This document shows positions 15,239-22,724 of a DNA stretch of 22,849 nt, piece after piece. The number at the start of each line of letters is the position of its first letter. Positions within the stretch are counted from its first letter, which is position 1. Source of the stretch: a bacterium (lineage in GTDB: Bacteria; RBG-13-66-14); contig DATKYS010000125.1 in NCBI GenBank assembly GCA_035528375.1, forward strand, positions 1 to 22,849, given 5' to 3'. The position numbers and the translations under genes are program-made. A model generated the notes under the pieces. It did not search any database, was not told the origin of the DNA, and worked only from the letters and a program-made list of their open reading frames with translations.

Positions 15239-16537
15239 ATGACCGCCGCCCAAACAGCCGTGGACCTGGCGCGCGAAGCCGGAGTCGTCGGCGCCGGGGG
15301 CGGCGGATTCCCCACCCACGTCAAGCTCTCCCTCCCCGCCGACATTATTATCGCCAACGCCGCCGAGTGCGAGCCCCTCGTCGTAAAGGACACGGCGCTC
15401 GTCGAGCGCGGGGCGGAAATAGTTCTAAAGGGATTGAAGCTCGCCGGTGAGGCCGTGGGGGCCGGGCGGCTTATCGTCGCGGCCAAGCCCAAACGCGAGA
15501 AGGCCTGGCGCGCTCTGCAAGATGCAACCGGCGTCGGAATCGAGCTATTCCCCCTCCCCGACGCCTACCCCGTGGGCGACGAGGTGACGCTGGTCAAAAT
15601 GATTACCGGGCGGACGGCGCCGCGGGGCGGCCTGCCCGCCGATGTCGGCGCCCTGGTCCAGAACGTCGAGACGCTCTACAACCTGGCCCGCGCCGCGGAA
15701 AGGCCGGTGACCGAGAAGTGGGTCTGCGTCGTCGGGGCGGTGGAGCGGCCCATCGTCACGGTCGTCCCCATCGGCTACCCGGCGGCGGGCCTGCTGGAAA
15801 TAGCGAAACCCGAGCCGGGCGCGGTGGTCCTCGAGGGCGGCCCGGCCATGGGGACCATCATCGAGCCGCGGGAAGCCCACGTCGCCAAGCATCTCTCGGG
15901 CTACACCGTCCTGCCCGGCAATTCGCCGGTCGTCGCGCACCTGCGGGGCACGTTGGAGCTGAACCGCCGCCGGTCGCTGACCGCCTGCATCCAGTGCCGA
16001 CTCTGCACGGACCACTGCCCGCGCTGGCTCACCGGGCGGGAGGTCCGGCCGCACCTGTGGATGCGCGCGCTGTGCCTGGGCACGGGCTTCGACCGGCTGG
16101 CCGGCGACCTCTGGGGCTGCTGCGCCTGCGGCGTCTGCGAGCTCTACGCCTGCCCCGAGGGGCTCTCGCCGCGCCGGGTGGCCCTCGAGATTCGGGAGCG
16201 GATGCCCCACCCGCCTATGGAAAATAAACCGCCCGGCGACCGCCCGCTCTTCGGCGAGCGCCACCCCCCGACCCGGCGGCTCATGGGCCGCATGGGGATT
16301 CTGGACTACGACCGGCTCGTGGAATGGGTGGAGGCCCCGCCGGTGAATTTCCTGAAAATCGCCCTCCTCCAGGGCGCGGGGAGCCCGGCGAAGGCGACCG
16401 TGCGTAAAGGCGACGGGGTTCGGGCGGGAGAGAAAATCGCCGAGGCGGCGGCGGCCCTCGGCGTCCCCCTCCACGCCCCCGCGGACGGAACCGTGGTCGA
16501 GGTCACGGATACGTACATCGGGATCGAGGTCCGCTGA
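15239..16537 (+). CDS. pduS: PduS/RnfC-like flavin and iron-sulfur protein, 432 aa
   Basis: PduS-family proteins carry electrons from NADH through FMN and two [4Fe-4S] clusters. In B12-dependent compartments they reduce cobalamin. The glycine-rich nucleotide/flavin loop 'GAGGGGFPTH' (18-27) and 'ANAAECEP' (39-46) are typical. Two ferredoxin-like cluster motifs are seen: C250-x2-C253-x2-C256-x3-C260, and C294 or C295 with C297, C300 and C305. The C-terminus ('HAPADGTVVEVTDTYIGIEV') matches the family's barrel-sandwich domain. It begins 6 bases after pduL with only a weak Shine-Dalgarno site, and its stop overlaps the next start (TGATG). No B12-dependent enzyme or adenosyltransferase lies in this window, so its acceptor is open. 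Confidence 0.94.
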   Translation: MTAAQTAVDLAREAGVVGAGGGGFPTHVKLSLPADIIIANAAECEPLVVKDTALVERGAEIVLKGLKLAGEAVGAGRLIVAAKPKREKAWRALQDATGVGIELFPLPDAYPVGDEVTLVKMITGRTAPRGGLPADVGALVQNVETLYNLARAAERPVTEKWVCVVGAVERPIVTVVPIGYPAAGLLEIAKPEPGAVVLEGGPAMGTIIEPREAHVAKHLSGYTVLPGNSPVVAHLRGTLELNRRRSLTACIQCRLCTDHCPRWLTGREVRPHLWMRALCLGTGFDRLAGDLWGCCACGVCELYACPEGLSPRRVALEIRERMPHPPMENKPPGDRPLFGERHPPTRRLMGRMGILDYDRLVEWVEAPPVNFLKIALLQGAGSPAKATVRKGDGVRAGEKIAEAAAALGVPLHAPADGTVVEVTDTYIGIEVR

Positions 16538-17100
16538 TGGACGATACGGCCTTGGGCTTGCTCGAGCTCTACAGCGTCGCCCGGGGGATGCGGGCGGCGG
16601 ACGCGGGGAACAAGGCGGCACAGGTACGCTTAATCTTCGCCCGCCCGTTCTGCGCCGGGAAGTTCGGGATACTGTGGGCCGGGGACGTGGCCGGGGTCAG
16701 CGCGGCTCTGGCCGCCGGACGGCGGGTCGGCTCCCACCTGGTGGTGGACGAGACTCTCCTCCCCGCGGCGCACCCGTCCTTGATTCCCGCTCTCGGCGGC
16801 GCCAACCCCTACCCCCCCGGCGCGGCCCTGGGGATAGTAGAGACCTACTCCATCGCCTCGACGCTGGGCGCGGCGGACGCGGCGGCCAAGGCGGCCCGCG
16901 TCGAGGTCGTCGAAATGCGCGTGGCCGTGGGCCTCGGCGGGCGGGGGTATTTTTCGGTGGCCGGGGAGGTGGCGGCGGTGCAACAGGCGGTTGACGTGGC
17001 GCGGGCCTACGTCGTGGAGCTCGGCCTGTTGGTGGACGCGCAGGTCATCCCCGCGCCCGACCCCCAGCTCATCCGGCGCCTGGGGCTCCTGGAGGGGTGA
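16537..17100 (+). CDS. pduT: PduT-like tandem-domain BMC shell protein (BMC-T), 187 aa
   Basis: Two BMC domains (about 5-85 and 97-178) form a trimeric tile. Motifs are 'GLLELYSVARGM' and 'GIVETYSIAS' at the starts of the domains. 'PFCAGKFG' contains C39, which aligns with the PduT Cys that binds a [4Fe-4S] cluster at the trimer pore (ICPGKF in Salmonella PduT). The second-domain ending 'VIPAPDPQLIRRL' is typical. Its start overlaps the pduS stop, so PduS and this protein are translationally coupled. This matches their known partnership in moving electrons across the shell. It is the last gene of the operon, followed by a strong hairpin terminator. Confidence 0.95.
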   Translation: MDDTALGLLELYSVARGMRAADAGNKAAQVRLIFARPFCAGKFGILWAGDVAGVSAALAAGRRVGSHLVVDETLLPAAHPSLIPALGGANPYPPGAALGIVETYSIASTLGAADAAAKAARVEVVEMRVAVGLGGRGYFSVAGEVAAVQQAVDVARAYVVELGLLVDAQVIPAPDPQLIRRLGLLEG

Positions 17101-17409
17101 TTGCCGACGGCCCGTGCATCTGTCCGTGCCTCGCTGCGATGATGTAGGGGCGGGTGTCCACACCCGCCCGTTTTTTTATAAGGTAGCCCTCACCCTCAAT
17201 CCCTCTCCCACGGGGAGAGGGAGGCCACAGGCCGCCGCTTTCACGTTCCCGACCTCTACCCTCACCCCGGCCCGTCGGCGCGCCACTCCCACGGGGAGAG
17301 GGAAGCCGCCAACGGGGCGTCGGGAATTAATAAAGCCACCACACGCGGGGCTAAATTTGAGAATTTTAAAAATCGCGTCGCGATACTGCGATCCAACGCG
17401 CTGCGTTGG
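17101..17409. repeat. Repeat-filled intergenic region after the microcompartment operon
   Basis: No gene is seen. It contains the hairpin element used as a terminator (17148-17177). Two copies of a 'CTCAC...TCTCCCACGGGGAGAGGGAGGCC'-type element lie at about 17190-17230 and 17262-17312, in the same family as elements at 3430, 4855 and 22775. An AT-rich stretch, 17325-17375, separates them from the MBL gene's 3' end. Confidence 0.8.
17148..17177 (+). terminator. Rho-independent terminator of the microcompartment operon, made from a dispersed repeat
   Basis: GGGCGGGTGT (17148-17157), a CC loop and ACACCCGCCC (17160-17169) form a perfect 10-base stem, followed by G and seven T. The same stem, without the T-run, occurs at 3280-3301, so a repeat element appears to have been put to use as a terminator 47 bases after the last operon gene. 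Confidence 0.8.
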
Positions 17410-18123
17410 TCAATCGCCCCGCTCCGAGGGGTGCATCCCGTGGATGAGCCCGAATCGCTTCGCCAGCCGCCCGTACCCCTCCGCCTCCGCCCGGGACAGG
17501 TGGACCCGCGGGCTGAGCCGCTGCTCGCGGTCGCCCCAGGTGGCCTCGACGAGCGCCAGGTCCGCCCCCGCGCAGAGCTTCCGCAGATTTTCGCCGGGCC
17601 CCGTGTCACCGGAAAAGGCCACGACCACCCCCCCGAGCTCCACGCGGTAGCCCAGGGCGGGGATGGGGCCGAGGACGCCGGCGGCGGTGGAGCCGCGGTG
17701 CTCGACGGCGTAGGCCCGCAGCGCCCAGCGGTCCAGATTCACCTCGTCGCCGTCGCCGAGGGGCAGCCGCTCGACGGCGAAGGGCGCGTCGGGGTAGAGC
17801 TCGAAGAAGCGGTCCAGGAACGCCTCGACCTCGACGCAACCCGCCGGGTAAGCCACCGGCAGGGCGGTCTCGCGGCCGATCATCCGCAAAAAACCGAGGA
17901 GCGTGTGCAGGCCGCCCACGTGGTCGAAGTGGCCGTGGGAGAAGGCGACGCCCTCCAGCCGCGCGGGCCTGAGCCGGGCTTCCAGGAGGTCGCGCAGCGC
18001 CCCGTCGCCGCAGTCCAGCAGCAGAAATCCGCCCCGATTCTCCACCGCCACGGTCGTCGCAACCCCGGCGGCGGAGTAGAGCACGTGGACCGCGATGCCT
18101 CCGTCGAGCCCGAACGTCTTCAC
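17410..18123 (-). CDS. MBL-fold metallo-hydrolase (RNase Z-like), 237 aa
   Basis: The metal-binding motif 'SHGHFDHVGG' (H63, H65, D67, H68) follows a strand with 'LLLDCGDG'. Later come 'FSGDTGPG' with its bridging Asp and the C-terminal 'LIHGMHP' His. Together these give the full two-metal site of the metallo-beta-lactamase fold, closest in layout to RNase Z-like hydrolases. No tRNA-binding exosite is evident, so an RNase Z function is not claimed. GTG 18123 has GAGGGA upstream and lies 7 bases after the membrane-protein gene, making one operon. It is convergent with the microcompartment operon. Confidence 0.88.
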   Translation of the reverse strand: MKTFGLDGGIAVHVLYSAAGVATTVAVENRGGFLLLDCGDGALRDLLEARLRPARLEGVAFSHGHFDHVGGLHTLLGFLRMIGRETALPVAYPAGCVEVEAFLDRFFELYPDAPFAVERLPLGDGDEVNLDRWALRAYAVEHRGSTAAGVLGPIPALGYRVELGGVVVAFSGDTGPGENLRKLCAGADLALVEATWGDREQRLSPRVHLSRAEAEGYGRLAKRFGLIHGMHPSERGD

Positions 18124-18130
18124 GTGTCCC

Positions 18131-18982
18131 TCACGGGTTGGTGTCCTTGGTCTTCAGGCTGAATCCGATTCCGCGCCGGCCGGAAAGGCGGTTGTAGAGA
18201 AGCGGCATGAGCCAGAGCGTGGGCACCGCCGCGGCCACGGAGAAGAGCGCGTCGGCGACGAGGTCCCCGCCCGCCAGCGCACCCAGGACCAGCTCCAGGA
18301 CGACCGCGATGACGGTCAGCGCCAGGAAGCTGGGCAGGACGTAGGCCAGGGAGCGGAGCTCGATACGCCGGAGGACGACGCCCTCGGCGGTTTTCGCGAG
18401 TCTCAGCCGGACGCCGTCGCCGCCGGCGGCCACGCGGTTGTAGATGACGGCCGCCATCATCCCACAGAGCACGACGAGGCCGGCCACGAAGAACGTCCCG
18501 GCGAGGCCGTTCACCAGCAGCACCTCGAGCCCGGTCTCCTCGCCGTAGAACAAGTCGCCGAGGCCCACGACGCTCACCAGCCCCAGCGTTCCCGCCATGT
18601 TCACCGCCCCCAGTGCCAGCATCGGGACGAAGAGGCGGCTGACGCTGCGGAAGGGCACCTCTGAAATACGCCGGGCGTCCGGCTCGCCCTCCACGGGCAG
18701 GAGCTCCAGGTCCAGCGTCAGCACGCCCCGGTTGTAGCGGTTGTACGCCGCCGCGAAGGCCGCCAGCCCCAGGACGCTCCAAAGGGTGTTGACCGGGACG
18801 AAGACGGCGAAGGTCAGGAGGAACCCGCCGCCGCCGGTGACCTGGTTGACCAGCAGGGCCAGCTCCCGCGTACCGCCCAGCCCGGAGAACCACGAGGCCC
18901 CGAACACCGCCCAGGCCGTGAACAGCAGGGGGAGGTAGAGGCGGAGGAGGGAGAGCGGCTTGATGCGGGTGATTTGCTTCAC
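18131..18982 (-). CDS. Multi-pass membrane protein with three internal 'YN' repeats, 283 aa
   Basis: Several hydrophobic helices are visible (about 14-32, 52-82, 118-142, 155-185, 210-235, 240-262). Three helix ends carry a similar motif followed by a short strand: 'AAYNRYNRGVLTLDL', 'VIYNRVAAGGDGVRLRL' and 'LLYNRLSGRRGIGFSL'. This suggests an internally triplicated unit, reminiscent of the YN-plus-GG ending in DUF3566-type membrane proteins. GTG 18982 is the only start before the first helix; there is no clear Shine-Dalgarno site but an extended -10 promoter lies 30 bases upstream. Co-transcribed with the MBL hydrolase. Function unknown. Confidence 0.78.
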   Translation of the reverse strand: MKQITRIKPLSLLRLYLPLLFTAWAVFGASWFSGLGGTRELALLVNQVTGGGGFLLTFAVFVPVNTLWSVLGLAAFAAAYNRYNRGVLTLDLELLPVEGEPDARRISEVPFRSVSRLFVPMLALGAVNMAGTLGLVSVVGLGDLFYGEETGLEVLLVNGLAGTFFVAGLVVLCGMMAAVIYNRVAAGGDGVRLRLAKTAEGVVLRRIELRSLAYVLPSFLALTVIAVVLELVLGALAGGDLVADALFSVAAAVPTLWLMPLLYNRLSGRRGIGFSLKTKDTNP

Positions 18983-19011
18983 GGGTCGGGTCGCGTTGAG
19001 AGTACCGTGGA

Positions 19012-19020
19012 ATTATACCA
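19012..19020 (-). promoter_or_regulatory. Extended -10 promoter for the membrane protein/MBL operon
   Basis: The minus strand reads TGgTATAAT (19020-19012), a consensus extended -10 element. The -35 region is weak (ATGACC with a 15-base spacer), as extended -10 promoters allow. The start would lie near 19005, giving a leader of about 23 bases. Confidence 0.6.
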
Positions 19021-19034
19021 GACCCGGCGGAGGG

Positions 19035-19200
19035 TCATGGGCCGGGGTGAGGACCGGAGTCGCCCGCGGGCGGGGTGGACACCCGCCCCTACGCCATCGC
19101 AAACAGCGGTTCCCTCCCCCCTCTGGGGGGAGGGCCAGGGAGGGTGGTAGAAAGCGGCGGCCCGCAGAGGGGCCGCCCTACGCCATCGCAACCCAAGGCG
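19035..19200. repeat. Dispersed palindromic repeats between operons
   Basis: This short region carries the 'GTGGACACCCGCCCCTACGC' half-element, a CCCTCCCCCCTCTGGGGGGAGGG hairpin (about 19107-19130) and a 'GCGGCCCGCAGAGGGGCCGCC' hairpin (about 19157-19178). 'CATCGCAA' text is repeated beside them. They are the same types as in the other gaps. Confidence 0.75.
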
Positions 19201-19216
19201 AAGGGCTAAATTACGC

Positions 19217-20041
19217 CTATTCCACCTTCCCCTCCCCCCGGGCCCGCAGGAGGAAGAGGCCGCCGATGCCCGCCAGCGCCCCGCCGAGAGTCACCCACTC
19301 GAATACCGACAGCCCCGACGTGGTCAGAAGGTTCACCAGCGTCCCGACGGCGTAGGCCCCCAGAGTGGGCACGCCGATCCAGAAAGCCGGGCTGGTGCGC
19401 TCTTGCTGGGGGAGGTCCCCGGCGACGATGCGGCCCGAGAGGCCGTCCATGACCAGGGGCCAGTCGGCGCCCCCGCGCCCCTCGGTGGAGAAGACCACCC
19501 GCCAGTAGGGGTGGTAGATGTAGGCGGTCAGGCTGCGTACGGTGTCCTGGCTCTCCGTCGCTTCGGTCGGGGGCGGGGGGAAGAGGACGTCGGACGCGGA
19601 GAGGGCGTCGGGGTCCAGCGGCTCCACGGTGAGCCCGGCGGCGCCCTCGGCCAGGTGGGGGCTCAGGGGGTCCGCGCCGGCGAGCTGCAGCTCGTCCAGA
19701 TCGAAGGCCGGCGTGAGCTCGGTGGTCTCCCGACGCTCGAAGGAGCCGTTCGAGGGGACCAGCCGCTCGGCGTAGTCCAGGCGCCAGGGGACGAGGAGGC
19801 GCTCGTCGGCCTCCAGCTTGAGGCGGCCGCGGTGACCGCCGCCCCGAAGCCGCTTGCGGGCGGCCAGCATGGCCTCGCCGGAATTCAGCCCCCCGACCAC
19901 CGCGAAGGTCGGCGCGCCCTCGGCGTAGTGGGCGTAGGCGGCCCCGCAGTGCCGGCAGACCAGGGCGCCCCCGAAGAGGTTGCCGTGGCCCGGGCGGCCG
20001 CAGGCCGGGCAGCGGTAGAGAACTGTCAGGCGGGAGATCAA
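19217..20041 (-). CDS. Zinc-ribbon membrane protein, 274 aa
   Basis: An N-terminal zinc ribbon (C11-x2-C14 and C29-x2-C32) is followed by a long soluble region with no recognised domain. Two C-terminal membrane helices (about 216-240 and 245-266) follow. The soluble part holds acidic and proline-rich stretches ('LFPPPPTEATESQ') and then 'YIYHPYWRVVF', a pattern seen in proteins that hold a peptide-like domain near the membrane. The start is TTG at 20041, 4 bases after the stop of the upstream hydrolase gene, without a strong Shine-Dalgarno site, so translation is probably coupled. Function unknown. Confidence 0.75.
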   Translation of the reverse strand: MISRLTVLYRCPACGRPGHGNLFGGALVCRHCGAAYAHYAEGAPTFAVVGGLNSGEAMLAARKRLRGGGHRGRLKLEADERLLVPWRLDYAERLVPSNGSFERRETTELTPAFDLDELQLAGADPLSPHLAEGAAGLTVEPLDPDALSASDVLFPPPPTEATESQDTVRSLTAYIYHPYWRVVFSTEGRGGADWPLVMDGLSGRIVAGDLPQQERTSPAFWIGVPTLGAYAVGTLVNLLTTSGLSVFEWVTLGGALAGIGGLFLLRARGEGKVE

Positions 20042-20045
20042 CCGG

Positions 20046-20846
20046 TTATTCCGAGAACTGCCTCTCCAGCCAATCGGCGATCAGCGCGCGCACCTCGGGT
20101 CGGGAGCCGAACAGGTGCGTCCCGTGACCGCCGGTGGGGTAAACCACGAGCTCGGGGGCGAATAGCAGCTCGGCCAGAGCGGCCACGCTTTTTTCCGAGT
20201 AGGAGTCGTCCCCGGCCGCGACGAGGAGGGCCGGGCGCCTGCCGTAATCCGTCGCGTACGCACCGGGCTTCACCCCGCGGTAGTCCGAGCCCGGGCTGAG
20301 CATGACCACGCCGGCCACCCGCGAGTCGTCGGCGGCTTCGATGAGGACCAGGTTGGCGCCGATGCTGGCCCCGATGAGGAAATATTTTCCGGAAACCTGT
20401 TCCGCCAGGTAGTCCAGGGCCGCCCGGACGTCGTTGGCGCAGCCGAGCCACTCCTCCGTCTCGAAGTTCTTGTAGTCGAGGGCGCCGCGGGCCGACTGGC
20501 CGTGGCCGCGCAGGTCCAGGGCCACCACGTCCAGCCCCTTGCTTATCAGGGTCTCGACGAGCGGCCCCCAGTCGGCGCGGGTGCGGCCCAGCATGTGGAC
20601 CAGGACCACCCCGCCGCGCGGGGGCGAGCCCTCCACGCCCAGGTACTCCAGCGTCACCGCCACCCCGTCGGAGGTGACCTTCTGAATCACCGAACCGCCG
20701 AGAACCGCGGGCGGGGGCGGTGAATCGGCGCCCTCGAGCCCGGCGTTACCGACCGTCAAATCCGATTCACCCGGTCCCTCCTCGCCGGAACAGGCCCCAA
20801 ACGCGACCAGGACGAACACGAACAGCAGCGCGGGCATCCTCTTCAT
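20046..20846 (-). CDS. Alpha/beta-hydrolase, predicted lipoprotein, 266 aa
   Basis: A signal peptide ends in 'VAFGAC', with C19 as the likely lipidated Cys (the -3 Phe is unusual for a lipobox). After a flexible acidic/proline linker the hydrolase fold begins at about residue 55. The oxyanion region is 'VLVHMLGRTRADW', the nucleophile S161 sits in 'GASIGA', the acid is D213 or D214 in 'AAGDDSYSE', and H241 lies in 'GGHGTHLF'. 'LDLRGHGQS' is typical of esterase/dienelactone-hydrolase-like members. ATG 20846 has GGAGGTG upstream. It leads a two-gene operon with the zinc-ribbon protein. Substrate unknown, probably an ester or peptide at the cell envelope. Confidence 0.87.
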   Translation of the reverse strand: MKRMPALLFVFVLVAFGACSGEEGPGESDLTVGNAGLEGADSPPPPAVLGGSVIQKVTSDGVAVTLEYLGVEGSPPRGGVVLVHMLGRTRADWGPLVETLISKGLDVVALDLRGHGQSARGALDYKNFETEEWLGCANDVRAALDYLAEQVSGKYFLIGASIGANLVLIEAADDSRVAGVVMLSPGSDYRGVKPGAYATDYGRRPALLVAAGDDSYSEKSVAALAELLFAPELVVYPTGGHGTHLFGSRPEVRALIADWLERQFSE

Positions 20847-20977
20847 CGCGCACCTCCGGAATTTCCCCCGACCGCTTTATCCTACCACAACCGGCCCCCG
20901 CCCGGTACACGCCCGGCCCCTGGCCTTCGGGGCGGAAAAGGGGTATGATGGGGTAGTATGTAAACCGTGGAGATGAA

Positions 20978-21484
20978 ATGCGGCTAATCCTCGCGCTCGC
21001 CCTGGCGCTGTTCGTCCTTCCCGCGGCGGCCCAGGAGTACGCCGAGGAGGATTTACGCCGGATGGAGGTCACCGACGTCCTTTTGGACACGGAGACCGGC
21101 TCGACGAGCCTGGTGCTGAAGGAGGTTGACGGGGAGCGGTTCATCGTGATGGGCATCGGCCCGGCGGAGGCCACCGCCATCGCCGCGGCCCTGGAGGACT
21201 TCAGCTTCGACCGGCCCCAGACCCACGACCTTCTGGTGAGGGTGATTCTCACGCTGGGCGCCGACCTGGAGCGGGTGGTCATCACCCAGCTCCTCGAGGG
21301 GGCGTACTACGCGCGGCTGGAGCTGGTGCGGGACGGGGAGGTGCTGGCGGTTGACTGCCGTCCGTCGGATGCCGCGGCCACGGCGCTGCGGTTCGCGGCG
21401 CCCGTCTACGCCACCGAGCTGGTCCTCAAGCAGGCCTGGGAATCCTACGAGGTGGAGAACCCCGGCGGGATCGAGGGCATCTGA
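20978..21484 (+). CDS. Secreted bifunctional-nuclease-domain (DUF151) protein, 168 aa
   Basis: A signal peptide (about 1-18, ending 'LPAAAQ') precedes a complete DUF151 domain. The core 'SLVLKEVDGERFIVMGIGPAEATAIAAAL' region (in which the key part is IGPAEA), 'RPQTHDLL' and 'VDCRPSDAAATALRF' are family signatures. Cytoplasmic DUF151 proteins were named bifunctional nucleases from a plant member; most bacterial ones are uncharacterised. Export of this one is notable. ATG 20978 has a GGAG site. It is divergent from the hydrolase lipoprotein gene, with 131 bases between, and convergent with the radical SAM gene. Confidence 0.9.
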   Translation: MRLILALALALFVLPAAAQEYAEEDLRRMEVTDVLLDTETGSTSLVLKEVDGERFIVMGIGPAEATAIAAALEDFSFDRPQTHDLLVRVILTLGADLERVVITQLLEGAYYARLELVRDGEVLAVDCRPSDAAATALRFAAPVYATELVLKQAWESYEVENPGGIEGI

Positions 21485-21508
21485 GCCGTGGGAAAGACGA
21501 ATTTGACG

Positions 21509-21533
21509 AAAAAGCCCCTCGGGGGCTTTTTTT
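21509..21533. terminator. Bidirectional Rho-independent terminator
   Basis: A5-GCCCC, a TCG loop and GGGGC-T7 form a compact symmetrical terminator 25 bases after the DUF151 stop. Read from the other strand it would also end the convergent radical SAM gene; its T-run touches that gene's stop codon. Confidence 0.88.
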
Positions 21534-22618
21534 CACGCGCCGACCGGGGGGTCGGCCAGGAGCGACTCGACCCAGGCGCGGTTGGTCCACAGGGCGCAGC
21601 CGCCGTCGGACTCGGTGAGCAGCGAGTGATTCTCCCGCAGCGTGCGCAGGAAACCGGACCGCAGCGCCTCCTTCAGGGAGGTTTTTTTCAGGCTCGCGTC
21701 GGAGAAGGGGGCGAAGGGGCAGGGTTCGAGGCCGCCGTCGGGGGCGACGTGGACGAATCCGCGCCCCGCCGACAGGCAGCCGCCGTAGGGCCCCTCGTCG
21801 CCGGGGAAGGGGATGCAGAGGACTTTCAGCCGCTCCTGGAGCGTTTCGGCCCTGCGGATGAGCTCCGCCCGCTGCCCGCCGTCGAGGACCAGGCCCCCGG
21901 TGCCGGGGGCGACGGGCACGTACTCGACGAAGAAGAAGACACCGCAGCCGGCGTCCTTGAAGGCCCGGACGAAGTCGGGGTCGGTGACGGCGGCGAAATT
22001 CCCCCGGGTCACGGTCAACGAGACGCCGCAGAGAACCCCGGCGGCGCCGAGGCGGGCGATGACCTCCCGGACCCGCCGATAGACGCCCCGCCCCCGCCGC
22101 GCGTCGGTGGCGGCCTCGTGGCCCTCCAAGCTCACCACGGGGACGACGTGGGGCTGGCGCCGGAGCCGGGCGATTATCCCATCGTCAATCAAGAGGCCGT
22201 TGGTGAAAACGGGGAAGAGTGTGCGGCGGCGCTCTCCAGTCAAGTCCAGGATGCCGGGGCGCAGAAATGGCTCACCCCCGGCCAAAAAGACCACCGAAGA
22301 GCCGAGGTCCTCGGCCTCGGCCAGAATCTCGCCCAGGCGCGCCAGGGGCAGCTCACCGTCCGGCGAGCGCCCGTGGGCCCGTGCGTAGCACCCCCGGCAG
22401 CGGAGGTTGCAGCGGGCGGTGACGCTGACGATGAGGTAGGGCGGGACGTGAACGCCCATTCTTTCCCACCGTGCCCGGCGACGGACGGCCAGCTTTTGGG
22501 CCAGGAGCGTCCGCAGGGCGAAGGCGAGGCGGCGGGGGGACCCGAACGTCACCCGGAGCCCCGCGCGGAACAGGCGCGCGAGGTTGGCGTTCATCGCGGC
22601 GATGTGCTCAGAGTCCAT
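21533..22618 (-). CDS. Radical SAM protein with SPASM-like C-terminus, 361 aa
   Basis: The [4Fe-4S]/SAM motif 'CNLRCRGCYA' (C70, C74, C77) and 'FLAGGEPFLRP' (the GGE SAM-binding strand) define the radical SAM core. The C-terminal 'GGCLSAGRGFVHVAPDGGLEPCPF' region (key Cys spaced as in SPASM/twitch domains) suggests an extra cluster. Such proteins modify peptides, heme or cofactors; no precursor peptide gene is visible nearby, so the substrate is unknown. A basic, hydrophobic N-terminal 60 residues precede the core. ATG 22618 lacks a good Shine-Dalgarno site but fits a promoter whose start lies near 22638. Confidence 0.9.
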   Translation of the reverse strand: MDSEHIAAMNANLARLFRAGLRVTFGSPRRLAFALRTLLAQKLAVRRRARWERMGVHVPPYLIVSVTARCNLRCRGCYARAHGRSPDGELPLARLGEILAEAEDLGSSVVFLAGGEPFLRPGILDLTGERRRTLFPVFTNGLLIDDGIIARLRRQPHVVPVVSLEGHEAATDARRGRGVYRRVREVIARLGAAGVLCGVSLTVTRGNFAAVTDPDFVRAFKDAGCGVFFFVEYVPVAPGTGGLVLDGGQRAELIRRAETLQERLKVLCIPFPGDEGPYGGCLSAGRGFVHVAPDGGLEPCPFAPFSDASLKKTSLKEALRSGFLRTLRENHSLLTESDGGCALWTNRAWVESLLADPPVGA

Positions 22619-22644
22619 CGGCGTATCGGGTCGCGGTTCGCCCC

Positions 22645-22673
22645 ATTTTATGTAAGTCCCCCCCGACACGCAA
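22645..22673 (-). promoter_or_regulatory. Putative sigma-70 promoter of the radical SAM gene
   Basis: TTGCGT (22673-22668), a 17-base spacer and TAAAAT (22650-22645) on the minus strand. The -35 matches only in TTG. It would give a leader of about 20 bases to the ATG at 22618. Confidence 0.5.
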
Positions 22674-22724
22674 GGAATAAGGGCGGATCGGCCGCCGTTT
22701 AAACCTTTCACCGACCCGTGGCGG

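Noticed and set aside
17410-18123. Assigning the MBL-fold gene as tRNA 3' processing RNase Z
   Set aside because: The metal site fits, but the tRNA-binding exosite is not evident and neighbours do not support tRNA processing.
21533-22618. A peptide-modification (RiPP) cluster around the radical SAM gene
   Set aside because: No short precursor gene, transporter or peptidase is adjacent; the neighbour is a DUF151 protein on the other strand.
21488-22702. Open frame antisense to the radical SAM gene
   Set aside because: The radical SAM motifs on the minus strand are clear; the plus-strand frame begins within the terminator region.
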